From NCBI GenBank assembly GCA_027922465.2, contig BQMF02000166.1, positions 124,001 through 188,000 on the forward strand: a DNA stretch of 64,000 bases. The letters run 5' to 3'. The notes beneath the pieces were generated by a model. That model was not told the origin of the DNA, did not search any database, and saw nothing but the letters and a program-made list of their open reading frames with translations. This DNA comes from Turritopsis dohrnii (Eukaryota > Cnidaria > Hydrozoa > Anthoathecata > Oceaniidae). How positions within the stretch are numbered: position 1 is the stretch's first letter; each line of letters begins with the position of its first letter. The position numbers and the translations under genes were made by a program. Positions 1-11,693 of the stretch are shown here, piece by piece.

Positions 1-456
1 AGGCTGCGTTCCTTCATTAGAATTTACATTGCGTTTTTGGTAGAGTCCTGTAGACTAATTGCCATTTCGGCCGGAGTAGGAGGAGGAGTAGTAGTAGGAG
101 TAGGAGTCCACGGGTGTTTTAATACGGTATTCGCTTTCGCTGCTACTGTAATAATAATAGTTAAGCCGAGGAAAGAAGAATGACAAAAACATAATTGAAA
201 CCATGGTGCATTATTTTCTATTACAGAAGCATACAATGACAATGAGTTTAAGGAGTTTCGTTGTATTAAACATTCTTTCTTACAGCTGCACATTTTAATC
301 ATGAAAAAACAGTTTATTGAGCATAACTTTGAGATACTTACAATAGTGGAATTCGCATAGGAAATTGTTATATGAATTAATTAGTAAATCAAATTGTTTA
401 GAAAACTTAGAATAAACTTAAAATTTTTGTGTGGAGAAAGTGGAGAAAAATCATAC

Positions 457-3400
457 CATCCACTGACATTTGAAATTAAAGGCATAACCATTTTCATCAC
501 CTAAGGATCCGAATATACATTGCTGTAAGTAACTAAAGAGGAGTTATTAACAAGAAAACACATCTGATATTGATGGCAATTTACCTCTATTTCAGCATAA
601 GCTTCACCTGCAAAAACATGACCACCATCTTCAATGGTATAGTTAATCAATTTTCCAGGAGAAGGAGACCTTTTGAAAATACCGATCAAAAGTAAATTTT
701 AAATGCAAATATCCTCAGTAAGACTAGAAGCTGTATGCCTTGAAGACGTCAGGGCGTGGCTTACAACTGCATAACTAATCACAACAATAATAAAACATTC
801 TCAAAATACAACATGACTTTTAATAGGTTTTCAGCTTAAAAAAAGTCCTTCCCCAATTTTGGTCAAACTCTGGTCAAAAATGAAAAAATGGTAGCTTGAT
901 GGTAATCATAACTTGGAGTAGTAGTAGTATGAGTAAGGAGGAGAAACTTAGGCATTTTAAAGACATTATTCCACCGTGGGTGTCCTAAAGTCAAAAAGCA
1001 GTAAAATACCTTAATATTGTTGGGTCACTGTCCTTTCGAAAGACACAAGTTTTTCCATTGACAACAACACGATAACTAAAACATGTAACTAAAAAATTTA
1101 TTTTGCTTAGGAAATCAACATGGATGATTGCAGGTGATTTGATCCATAAGAACTCAAATTTCATGACTTGACCACACATAAAGAGCTAATTTTTTTAAAA
1201 ACTACTTTTGTTTTATGCCTTAGTTCTTGTGGTAATAACTTCTTCTATGTAAAGAAACATTTCATAAGTTGAGAATTGTATAAGAGGATATATACCTGTC
1301 AACTTCTTCTTTCATGAAGGATGTGTAAGTTGTGTCGTTATAAGAAGCCATTAACCCTCCATCGCTCATTCGATGAATATCAACCTCAAGAGGGCTATTA
1401 TTCATGACCAGAAAATATCTGTTTGGACCAGATTTCGTAGCCTAAATAGACATCATTAAAATATCTCACTGAAAGAGCCTACCCAAAGTTTGAAAAGCCA
1501 CGAAAACAAAACAAACATACTGTCACAATGTATTTTGATTGTCCATGAATCAATTCAACATTTTGTACGTCACCTAATAAATGTGCCTTGGGAATCTGTC
1601 CTCTGAAAAAAATATATATTATTGTAAAATGGGCAGTCATATAAAATTTAAGGAGTTTTAACCAGAGTCTTGAGAGAGGACAGTATGGTCAGATGGCACA
1701 AGGAAAACCAACCAAACAAAGATAACCAGAAACAGACCGTTGTAATGCAGCTTGATAGTTCAGTAAGTTTGACGTTATTACATTATCAGCTATGTGTAAT
1801 GTTCCACACACAACAGCTGCTATAATGTCAGGACTCTCAGCCTAAAATTAAAATCATCATAAATGAGTGTTTCAAAAATGGATTTCAATATATAGAATTT
1901 CTAACACCAACCAAACAATTTCAACATATTAACTATATATGTGACTGTCCATGGGAAAAAAATAACATTGATTTATAGATTAATCTATAATTACCTATAT
2001 TATAGATTAGATTTTATCTATAATCTATGTATAGGTAAAATTTTATCTATATTATAGATTATAGATTATTATAGATTATCTATAATCTATAACCTATAAT
2101 CGATAATCTATAATCTATAGCATTTTGACTCACAATAGGGCTAAACGGTATACAATATATTATAATTATAGCATGTTTAATGTGCCAACGACATGATTAG
2201 CATAACTAAGTGTCTATTTCTTTAATGGTTTCGATGACGTTTCAGAATCTATAACCTGTAATAACTATAGATTATCGATTATAGATTATAGATTACCTAT
2301 AATCTATAATCTATAATCTATAATGCAAAAATATAGATAATTATAGATTATAGATTATAGATTATAGATTAGATTAATCTATAATTTCTATTGTTTTCTT
2401 ACCTATAATCTATAATCTATAATCTATAATTTGAATGTTATTCTTTTCCCATGGACGGTCACATATCCTGTAAATATTTCATATATATAGTTTGTGTGGG
2501 TGAGGGTAATGGTTGAATAACTTTCCATTCCACATAAAAATCAAAAGTAAGTTCCATGTAATTTCCAGTAAGGTATTTTCCAAACCATGTGAATTAAACA
2601 GTAACTAACAGAAACATTATTATAAAAAAAGTGATCAAATCCATCGTTTTTACCTTCACTTTTTCAGCAATAAGATTATCAAGCCATCCTGTATCAATTT
2701 TATTTCTTCTGAAATGTTCAGCTTCCAGCAAAGTAACCAAGTATTCAACTGTTGTCCGAAAGTCCCCACGTATAGAAAGTTCCTTCAAAGCTAAAACCAT
2801 GCTCCTGAAATTGGATATCATTACTATTTACATAAATAAAAACAAAGGATGCACTGGCAACTGGTACCTAAATGCAAAAGTAAAGCTCTGCATGCCTTTT
2901 TCTTCTATCAACCATCTTTACACCAAAACCAAAACAAGGCTAAACTAATTTCAGTTCAAAAAGATTTCTCTTTACATTTTGGACAATATGACTCAATGGA
3001 ATTTCTTGGAAGTGTTACAATTTTTAATGTTAATAAGTCTTAGTTAAGTTTCGGGGTTAATATGGGTTAATATGGCTGGGTGAGAGGTAAGTCAGAAACT
3101 AGTGCCAAAAGTTGAAATGATTGTCAGCTGGAGTGTGTAGCTCTCTGCCTAGTAGTGGCTTTGGCCTTGTAGGGAGCAATCAATTTAAAAAAAACAAAAC
3201 TGTTATAAATATTTATCAATATTTATCATTTTAGATCAAAATTGTGAAGTCAAATTGGTACAAAAATTGTTCATGGTAGAGATCATCTCTCTGGTCTATA
3301 TTCGATATTAGATTATGTCCAGTTGCAAAGCACAAAATTCTGAAAAACCTACTTTCTCGCTGCCTCTCTGTTTTCTCCCCATGCAAATAAATGACCAAAT

Positions 3401-6400
3401 TGTGAGTCAGCATATTCATGAAGACTTCCATCAGCAGACACACTGAAATATCCCCAAATGTTGTTATTGCTACGGAAACTGAGTTCCTTTATGGTTCCGC
3501 TACTTGGTTTGAAGCCCTATAAAACATGGTGGGTTTTGAAATCATGAAATAGAATTATATGAAGGAAAATAAAGCAGGAAAGACAACACTTACTTCATCA
3601 GGGTTTTCAGCAGTAATACGTGCAGCAATAACATGACCCTTTGGTTTCAAGCTTCCGTAGTAGCTAAAAGGACGGTTATTGGTCAATGGCTTATCTAAAA
3701 ACTGGATAAAACATTGGTTGGGTATTTGTCCAATTATGAAATAACTTGAAAAAAGCTTGTATTAAACAAAGTATTGCATTAATGGTGGTTAAGTTTACTT
3801 AACCCTTGTTAACTGGCGGGCAAATTCGCTGGGCGCTGCCTTTGCTGCTCGGTCTGCCATTTTGTGTTAGACCAAAGTCGACGCTGGCCGATAGGAGCAT
3901 GTGCGCTTATGTCGTTAGGTTTTTTATACACATGGCATGAGGCACATGGCCTCAGTTTTTTATTAGCGACCACGAGGGCAGTCATATATTTTCACCCGCC
4001 CTTCCCTCCCTTTGTGGTGGGTTGATTTTACTTTAGGTTTTTTGGTTTATTTTTACGATGATATATCTTGGTTGTATTTATATTTTGAGTATCAAGTGTT
4101 TATAATGTGGATATAGTTGTATTTATGCGCGGAGACAGTTGTATATATCTTTTGTTTCTAGAAGAGAATGGATGTCTGGGGGTGCATTTGCTAAGCCTTA
4201 AGTAGTTGTGTTAGGGCGTCTGTCCTTGTTGACAACGCCCGGTCGTCCTGGTTGACGATTGTAGGATATTTGTGTGTTATAGTCTGTCCTTGTTGACAGC
4301 TACCAGTTCGTGTAGTGATATACTGTCCTTGTTGACAGTTATAGTCGTAAGCTTGTCTGTCCTTGTTGACAGCAATATATTTTGGTCTATAGTCTGTCCT
4401 TGTTGACAGCTATATCATTTAAGTCACGAGTTTGTCTGCCCTTGTTGACAGCAGTATATTAGTCATTCGTTATCTGTCCTTGTTGACAGCAGTACTATTA
4501 ACATAATCCTGTCCTAGTTGACAGTTCCTTGGTGTGATAGTCCTTGTTGACTTATCGTATACGTCCTGGTTGACGTCTGTCCTTGTTGACAATCAGTCCT
4601 TGTTGACTTACTATTAGATTTTACTTATGCACCACCTAGATATTCCCCAGTTCCGCCAAATACTTGTTCTTATTGTGTCTTAGCCCATGCCAGTTAAATA
4701 GTAAATATCATACTTGTTTTTTATTATTTTAAAATGTGGCTTAACAATATTTATCAATTTGTTATGAAGAGAAAATGGAGCAACTACAAAAACACATAAA
4801 TCATAAATCTCTACAGATTCAATTTTTAAGGATCAGCAAATATTATGTCAAGGTAAAGAAGCAAATTCTTATCTTATATAACACACACTTTCATACTTGC
4901 AACTCCTAAAAATTTGAGATTTGATTTTATCACCAAAATTCTTATACAACTTTTACTATTGACTTGTTTTGGTTATTTACAACACAATTTGCAAATCTTA
5001 ACAAGAAATAATCACCTAAAATGCTATAAAAGCTCTCAAAATTAACATTCTTCAATGCATTGCCTTGTCTCTCACTTTACCAGCTAACCTGTTTGCTTAC
5101 TATTTGTTTTACTATTCAAAATAAATTCCACATAATTATCAGAAGAACTGTCAACCAATGAACTGGCAGATTTTTCTGAGCCATCAAAGATTAGTTGATT
5201 AGTTAAGAATGTACCTTAGGAGGGCACTAATGAATAATTTTTTGGGTTGGGGATTGAGAATTCTATACTTTTTTTCTGACAAAAACAGTTCTAGAAGATT
5301 CAAACCTAGAAGGGCATTATAGTTTTGGCCAAAGATAAAAATGTGTCAACAGAATTAGGCATTTCTATTAAGATACCTCTGAAAGTCAACAACTGATCCA
5401 ACCCAAGGGTCTTCTCCGTATAGTAACCTAATGTCCTTAATTCTATGGAGAGGTATACCCATGGCAATCTAAAAATCAGAAAAATCTTGGAATTTTAAAT
5501 TTATATTCATATTCTTATAAATATTACTGTAAGCACAAATGTACCTGCAATTGAGCTGCAGCAAGATTGATACCAGTAATCATTTCAGAGCATGGGTGTT
5601 CAACTTGCAAACGTGGATTCAATTCAAGGAAGTAAACTTCTTTACTTCTATAATCAAACAAATATTCCACTGTTCCTGCACTTTTGTAGCCAACTAACTT
5701 CGCAAGAGCAACTGCATCCTGAAGCATATCAAATAGTAATATTGTAAGAGCAAAACTAGAGAAAGCAGACTTCTCCATGAAGAAATTTGTGTCAGCGCAC
5801 GAAAATGTGCTGGCGAAACCTCCTTGGACTAATTTGCCAGCGCAATTACTTTTTTGTTGTAACATGGTGGTCTCAACTAACTCAAAATCCTGTTGGTTTA
5901 GGGAACAGTGCTTAAAAACAGTAATTAAAAGTTTTTTAATCCTGAGTACATATCTTTTAATTTTTAGAACACTATCTTTTACAATTTTGTAGTAAAGGAA
6001 GATCCACCAACAAAGAAAACGTGTTATCAAAGATACGGAAGATTCATGTGTGTTTTCCGAAGATAAACATAAACAATTAAAGTCTGTCTCAATATAATTG
6101 GCAGTGGAAACAAATTACCTCATAACTTTTGATAGCCACTTCCGATTCCAAAACTTTTTTTTGCATGTTTTAGATAATCAAAAACACTATATTTGAGTAT
6201 ATTTTTGGTTGAAAAATTCGTGATTTTTAGCGGTTAAATTTGCGATTTAAAAAATAAAGCTTTTTTTCTACTTAAGCTATAACTTTCATTTCTGCACCAG
6301 TGGTAGCCCTGCCTTAGGCAAAAAAAGTTATAAAGTTTGAGGGCAAACCGATGGGTCGTTCAGAAGATATGGGACCCGAAGTACCCCTCACTAGCGATTT

Positions 6401-9400
6401 TACGTGAAACATCAAATCTCCAACTTTCAACAAAAAACGGGGGCAATGATGGTGGAACAATTTTTTAAACACATCACATTCAACGATCTTTTAAATTATC
6501 TTTTGAGAAACTGTTATTTGTGTTTTGGGAATAAGCAAAGTTTACTTTCTATTGTATCATACGGTTTCATAGCTTTGTGTTTAAAAGATATCTTATTGTG
6601 TTCAACAAAAACGCTTTCAAGATCTGTGTGACTTTTTTATTCCACATCGTTTTAACAATAAAAAACAATTAAGCTGCTTCTCTTTGTTTTGCTTAATGGT
6701 CAACAAACATCAACGTATTACTGTAACACTTTTCAACTTTTAATTGAGCTGTTGATGAAAGAAAAGATAACCCCCGTTTTTTGTTGAAAGTTGGAGATTT
6801 GATGTTTCGCATAAAATCGCTACTGAGGGGTACTTTGTGTCCCATATCTTCTGAACAACCCATTGGTTTGCCCTCAAACTTTATAACTTTCTTTGCCTAA
6901 GGCAGGGCTACCACTGGTGCAGAAATGAAAGTTATAGCTTAAGTAGAAAAAAAGTTTTATTTTTTAAATCGCAAATTTAACCGCTAAAAATCACGAATTT
7001 TTCAACCAAAAATATACTCAAATATAGTGCTTTTGATTATCTAAAACATGCAAAAAAAAGTTTTGGAATCGGAAGTGGCTATCAAAAGTTATGAGGTAAC
7101 TTGTTTCCACTGCCAATTATATTGAGACAGACTTTAGGACTCGTTCTTTAATTAGCCTAGTTTTCAACTAAAATTTAATTTGAGTTTCTTGTGAGTGCAA
7201 TGCCATTTTCAAGCCAAATACGAGTCAAGGAAAAAATTGAATCATGTATTGAGCTCATGTGATTATATTTGAATTTCCAATTCACAGTTTGCGTCTTATC
7301 ATGCGCTGCCAAACCTGAGAAAGCATGGTTTGCCAGCGTGCGTGTTTGCGCCAGCGCATATGCTGAGACAGGAGGTATCTTACCTTTTCCATACGCACAA
7401 ATACTTCTGGTTTACATATAGTTACAGGGCCTTCTTCAATTATCTTTTGATGTCTTCTCTGAACAGAACAATCCCGACCAAACAATGAGATGGCTGAACC
7501 ATACTGATCTGCAAGAATCTGAACTTCCAAATGACGCGCCTTGGTTAAACATTTCATGATAAAGATGGGAGAACCAGGAACTTCAGTTTCAACCTAGCAT
7601 GCAAAACATTTCATAAAATACCTAACAGCGAGATTGGTTAAGCAAGTCATGATAAGAAATTTGCCTTGCAATATACTGATTCTTGCATTATGTATATTAA
7701 AACCAAGCACTATTATCTTTTCTTGAACAAACGGAAATAATCAGATGCATATCAACAAAATTCAAGAAAATCTGTTCATGTAAAAAAGATTGATGCATAT
7801 CAAAATTTGAGGTATTTTATGTGAAGGATTATGTTGTTTGTAGAGCTTAAAAGGAAATTTATTTAATTATTCATCATGTTATGTCGTCTTGTTTGAAAAA
7901 GAAAAAAGTATGCACAGAAAAAGTTTTTTCACATCCAAACCTCAACAAATTTTTTGGGTTACATGCATACTTTTAAGCCAACCCACATTATCCAAATTAG
8001 TTTTGCAAAACTTATTACATACAATTGAGTCATGAAGAACTAGGACCAAAACTGCAAAACAAAATTCTGCAAATGTTTTAACAACAAAAACGACTTTCAT
8101 ACTTGATATTATCTTATTTTACGTGGAAAAGTGAACTTTCAACCAACTCTTTTATTGAGTTTTTTTTTGGAAGAAGTTATTTTTTGCATCAACTGTAAAT
8201 TTGCGATTCAACAATTATTTTAGAACTGCTATTTTAGAAGGCATTTATTATTATTCATATTTATACAGGTTTTAAAGAACTGATTTCTTGATGGTTCAAT
8301 ATCTAACAATTTTTGGTGAAGCAAATGAACCAAAATGCAAAAATTACTGCAATGGCACTTTCTTTTTATTAAAATTTCTTTAAAATTACATTGCAGGTAA
8401 TAGTAGACTGAAACGGTGTCATTTTTAACTTGAGGTTATCTCTTGTTTCAGAGAAACTTTCAAGTATGTTAGAATTTTATGGTTAAGGAACCTAGTTTCA
8501 TTTGGTTTGAATCTTAAACATTGCTTTTTGAGAACATAAATAAAGATGATGAAATGAAAATTTGAATATAAAGAAAATAGCCACAAGCTTTTTCATGTTG
8601 TTTTATTTTATTTAAAAAAAGAAACAAATTTTCTAGTAATATAATACTTACTTGTCTAAACCCAATTGAGAATTCTTCATCATTATGGGCTTTGCGGATA
8701 CCTTTTCCACCACCTCCTTCAGATGCTTTTATCATAACAGGATAACCAATATTCCGTGCTACCTGAAAAGATGGAGGAATTTGATTAATGAAAATTCATT
8801 AATGCAAGTACATCGATATCTTGCAATTCTGTTGTTGAAAATTCAAGTCTATCATAACTTACAGTAAGACCTTGCATGACATCCTTTATGCAAGCTTCGT
8901 CAAACTTGTGCCTAGGAACACCTTGAATTTGTCCATTGTCTAGAAAGCTTGAATCATCTAACTTGATTTCTGAATAAACAGCATATATACACAAATTTAA
9001 ATTAGAAAAATGAATTTATTTTAATACAAAAGATTGATCATAAATTACAGTGACTGATTTTGGATAATTATTAACATCATACCGTTGCCAGACCATGGTA
9101 ATGTTGGGATATTTATGCTTTGTGCAATGATAGAAGATGCAACCTTATCACCCAGAGCCCACATGGATAATGACGATGGACCTGAAAATTTAGAATTCTG
9201 TAATTGGGCATATATATCAAAATAATGTCAGTGTAAAATTAAGGTCATTTGGTAATGCAAACACAACAAAAATTTTGTGTTATGCTAGTTTGAATGTGCC
9301 AAAACCTGAAACAAATAACATTAAAAACAGATTCATCAATACCACACACACTTACCAATGAATGCTATGCCATCTTTATCAAGAAGTTCAGGTAGTCGTG

Positions 9401-10051
9401 GATTTTCAGATGCAGTGACCCCAACCAGCCCAGACAGCTTGGACTGGTATTCGTTTAGCAATATCCAATATTAACTCAACATTTGCATAATTATGATGAT
9501 TGGGTCCACCAGGAACAGGCACATAATGATCAGCCATTTTAATATATTCTGCATTTGCCTAAATCAAAATTCATACAATAGTAAACCATTCTGTTTTTAA
9601 ACCTTTTTTTTTTAAATTCGGATGAAAACTAACCTTCAAATCTTCTGGTGTCACCATTGCTACAAATTTGATGACTTTTTCATTTCCAAATAGATCATAA
9701 GCCCATTGTCGCATAGATCGAATGCACTTAACAGCTGCAATTCCATTGTTAGCGACTAAGAACTTTCTCAATCACATGATTTCCACCAAACCTGGATACA
9801 AATTCTGCTGGGCTAGCAACCTAAAATATGTTAGGGTTATAGTAATTGTTATTTTTAACTATAACTATTTGTTCTTAAATAGAAAAAAGTATGTATGAAG
9901 AATATATTCTTACAATACATTCCCGGGACTTTGACTTTGACGTTAATCTTTTGGGTTTTCCATTTTGTTTGTCTAAGTTCAATTGCAAGCACTCTCCATC
10001 TGAGCTATCATCTGTTTCGGAGTCTTCAAAATCACCAATGTTACCAGACAT
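457..10051 (-). CDS. ACACA: Acetyl-CoA carboxylase, N-terminal half (biotin carboxylase to biotin carrier), partial, two frameshifts
   Basis: This enzyme makes malonyl-CoA from acetyl-CoA, bicarbonate and ATP, the committed step of fatty-acid synthesis. I can place 18 coding exons on the minus strand, in gene order: 9914-10051, 9634-9820, 9356-9558, 9083-9181, 8863-8969, 8652-8762, 7384-7593, 5545-5718, 5377-5468, 3594-3663, 3353-3516, 2654-2804, 1738-1841, 1521-1602, 1296-1441, 1010-1075, 585-669 and 457-500. Visible landmarks are [15 protein letters not shown] at the start of the biotin carboxylase, the ATP-grasp glycine loop [10 protein letters not shown] (about residue 259), [11 protein letters not shown] (about 383), and the biotinyl motif VMKMVMP (lysine about 732, bases 490-500). 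The start ATG opens a short acidic leader ([20 protein letters not shown]). Two extra single bases, at 9757 and 9414, break the frame; every other exon joins in phase. The central and carboxyltransferase domains lie beyond the left edge. ACACA and ACACB cannot be separated in a non-vertebrate. Confidence 0.93.
1937..2466. mobile_element. MITE with TATAGATTA-type tandem repeats inside
   Basis: This insert lies in a carboxylase intron. Its ends are inverted copies of about 33 bp beginning ATATGTGAC and containing CCATGGGAAAA. Between them are two blocks (about 1970-2125 and 2250-2430) of tandem, largely self-complementary repeats of the type ATAGATTATAGATT, separated by about 120 bp of non-repetitive sequence. 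No coding capacity is visible. It is best read as a non-autonomous DNA transposon whose interior expanded as a satellite. Confidence 0.75.
3794..4705. mobile_element. Inverted-repeat-bounded insert of distinct base composition carrying a palindrome array
   Basis: This roughly 0.9-kb insert sits in the carboxylase intron between exons 3594-3663 and 5377-5468. The left end reads TTTACTTAACCCTTGTTAAC and the right end read in reverse gives TTTACTATTTAACTGGC, so both share TTTACT and TTAACTGGC close to GGGC. The left part (3800-4020) is clearly more GC-rich than the surrounding introns. On the minus strand it holds a 21-codon ORF (3795-3860, starting [14 protein letters not shown]) preceded by a TATAAAA stretch. 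The TTAACCC start resembles piggyBac ends, but the right end does not match that cleanly, so the family is unknown. Confidence 0.5.
4222..4607. repeat. Array of 13 interrupted palindromes, core GTCCTTGTTGAC
   Basis: Thirteen copies of a 12-bp core (GTCCTTGTTGAC, with a few one-base variants) start at 4222, 4245, 4286, 4325, 4359, 4396, 4438, 4476, 4511, 4540, 4563, 4579 and 4596. Most middle copies extend to CTGTCCTTGTTGACAG, in which CTGTC pairs with GACAG around a six-base loop. Start-to-start spacing is 34-42 bp in the middle and shrinks to 16-29 bp near the ends. The spacers differ in sequence. All copies face the same way. Function is unknown. Confidence 0.85.
6078..7136. mobile_element. 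Foldback element with arms of about 365 bp
   Basis: Within the carboxylase intron 5719-7383, the arms 6078-about 6445 and about 6770-7136 are near-perfect inverted copies, with only scattered mismatches along their length. The ends read TAAAGTCTGTCTCAATATAA and are bounded by TA, consistent with a TA target duplication. The loop of about 325 bp has no convincing ORF. Further out, 5790-5850 and 7300-7365 share imperfect inverted GCTGGC/GCCAGC-rich blocks, which may be remnants of an older host element. Confidence 0.8.
7594..8651. other. Carboxylase intron, no recognised content
   Basis: This is about 1.06 kb of AT-rich intron between the ATP-grasp exons. I see no inverted-repeat element, long ORF or RNA gene in it. 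Confidence 0.6.
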
Positions 10052-10369
10052 GTTTATACTTGTTGTAAGAACACAAAAATTATTATCTGTAGCAAAATTT
10101 CAGAAAACCATCACACCTTTCTGGGTGGTACATATATAATACACAATTGTATTAAACTACAAAAAAAATACTTGACCCCATAGGAAATAAAAGGTTACGT
10201 AAATATTACAGCGCATTAGACTTTGAAGCTAAGAACAAAAATAATTTTTTGAAACAATATTTTCTTTTTTTCACGAAATCATTTATCTTTTTGTTTACAA
10301 ATTCATACAAATTCCATGATATGAATATGGAAGACTGTTAAAATCAACCTGCGACTAGAGGCTTTCCTT

Positions 10370-10684
10370 TTAAGAGTTTTTGTCTTGTAATTTACCAGTT
10401 TCTGTTTTTAGTAGCACAACATAACCTTCCAGTTTCTCTTGCAAAAGGTTTAATGACTGCTTTTTCCCCACCAACGTGTTGTAAATAGCTTGCAGCTCCT
10501 TCTCACAATCAATAAATTCCACAACATTTTCATAACATTCATTATACTTAGAACCAACAGAAATTTGAAATTCAGATAAGATATTTTTATCAAAAACGAT
10601 GTCATCTAGTGCCGCATATTTCAGATCATCTTCAATATCATTATTTGTTAGTTCCACAGGAGAATTATGTTTAGGGGTAGCCAT
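10370..10684 (-). CDS. Hypothetical 104-aa acidic, helix-rich protein
   Basis: This single-exon ORF has a proper ATG and lies 319 bp upstream of the carboxylase start on the same strand. I do not recognise the family. The first 40 residues are acidic (DIEDDLKYAALDDIV). The rest alternates charged and hydrophobic residues in a pattern suited to helix or coiled coil (about residues 60-100). It has no signal peptide or membrane segment. Size and composition would suit a small subunit of a coiled-coil complex, but that is inference. Chance ORFs of this length do occur in the window, so expression is not proven. Confidence 0.55.
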   Translation of the reverse strand: MATPKHNSPVELTNNDIEDDLKYAALDDIVFDKNILSEFQISVGSKYNECYENVVEFIDCEKELQAIYNTLVGKKQSLNLLQEKLEGYVVLLKTETGKLQDKNS

Positions 10685-10970
10685 AGTTCTCTACATCCAG
10701 CGACTTGGAAACTAGCTACAGGTTCTAAAAAACGAGTTCATGATATATTAGAACATTTCGCCAGTTGTTTGTTTTTTGCAATAAATTGCTTCATCCATGA
10801 GTGTAACGTACCATTTTTCACGTTGTCTTTCCGTGTTCCGTGTGTGGAACGATATTGTTGATGCAATGTTGTTTTTTATTGTTCCAATCAAGATCTTGCA
10901 TACGACGCGCATGCGCGGAAGAAAGACGGATTGCGATACAAAGTCCCAAGGTCAGGAGAGACGACACCCA

Positions 10971-11693
10971 CAGTTGTAGGGAACCTCCTTAGCGGACATC
11001 CTCTAAAGCGGACACCTCTGTTAGACGGACAAAACATTTTGTCCCGGACGAATCCTTAATAAACTCTTATAAGGAAACCTCCCCAAAGCGGATACCTCCT
11101 TAAAGCGGACACCAAAAAATTCAGAATTCAGTATTTTATTTCTTTTCTTTTTTTCTTTTTTTCTAAACATCTGTTTACAATATTTTTATAAAATTTTTAT
11201 CATAAAGTTTATTTTATTTGTATTAGCCATCCACAAAGTGACAGCGTTTTCTTGACCACTATTGTGGAATGAATATACATCGTAGCTCGCCAGTTAACGT
11301 ATTCTCCAGTCACCTCTGCTTCCATATATGAGCCTTGCAATTTCAAAAAGTAGACTGGCAACATGCTTTGATAATTGCAAAAGAATGTGCCCCAAAACAC
11401 TACCATCATTTAATACAGCAACGGCATATTTATCGTGTTCGTTCTATTCTTCTGTACAGAAGTATCTTCTTCATATTCAACTGGATCCCATTTTTGTTTG
11501 TAGGCATGAAATCCTTTTATGAATGTTTCTTTGCCTGTTAGGGGGCAGCAAAGGGTAATATGGACATTTAGGAGTAGAATTTCCTCTTACTTTCTGGCCA
11601 AACAAAATAAGCAAAACTTCTCCAAGGCGGACACCTCTCTAAGCGGACAAAATGTCTGACCCCGTAAGTGTCCGCTTTATGGAGGTTCCACTG
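10971..11693. mobile_element. pogo/Tigger-like non-autonomous element with degraded ORF
   Basis: The right end read inward gives CAGTGGAACCTCCATAAAGC and the left end gives CAGTTGTAGGGAACCTCC followed by GCGGACA. Subterminal GCGGACA/CCTC repeats occur at both ends (10990-11115 and 11625-11680). This arrangement is familiar from pogo-type TA-target elements. On the minus strand, about 11270-11520, a frameshifted reading gives GFHAYKQKWDPVE...KYAVAVLNDGSVLGHI. It resembles a domain repeatedly found in transposon-associated proteins (K.W.P..GE, KYAVAV..DG..VGH). The element is defective. Confidence 0.65.

Noticed and set aside
24..302. 92-aa minus-strand ORF as the next carboxylase exon
   Set aside because: It lacks the residues expected after the biotin motif and contains a low-complexity Pro-Thr run from a GGAGTA repeat; the next exon must lie beyond the left edge.
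4222..4607. CRISPR array
   Set aside because: The spacing and palindromic repeats look similar, but the host is an animal, the repeat is only 12-16 bp, spacing is irregular, and no cas-like gene is near.
5524..6030. 168-aa ORF as an independent gene
   Set aside because: Only its C-terminal half is the carboxylase exon 5545-5718; the rest is intron read-through past the acceptor.
457..10051. Calling the carboxylase a pseudogene
   Set aside because: Only two one-base insertions are seen; splice sites, phases and catalytic motifs are otherwise preserved over 18 exons.
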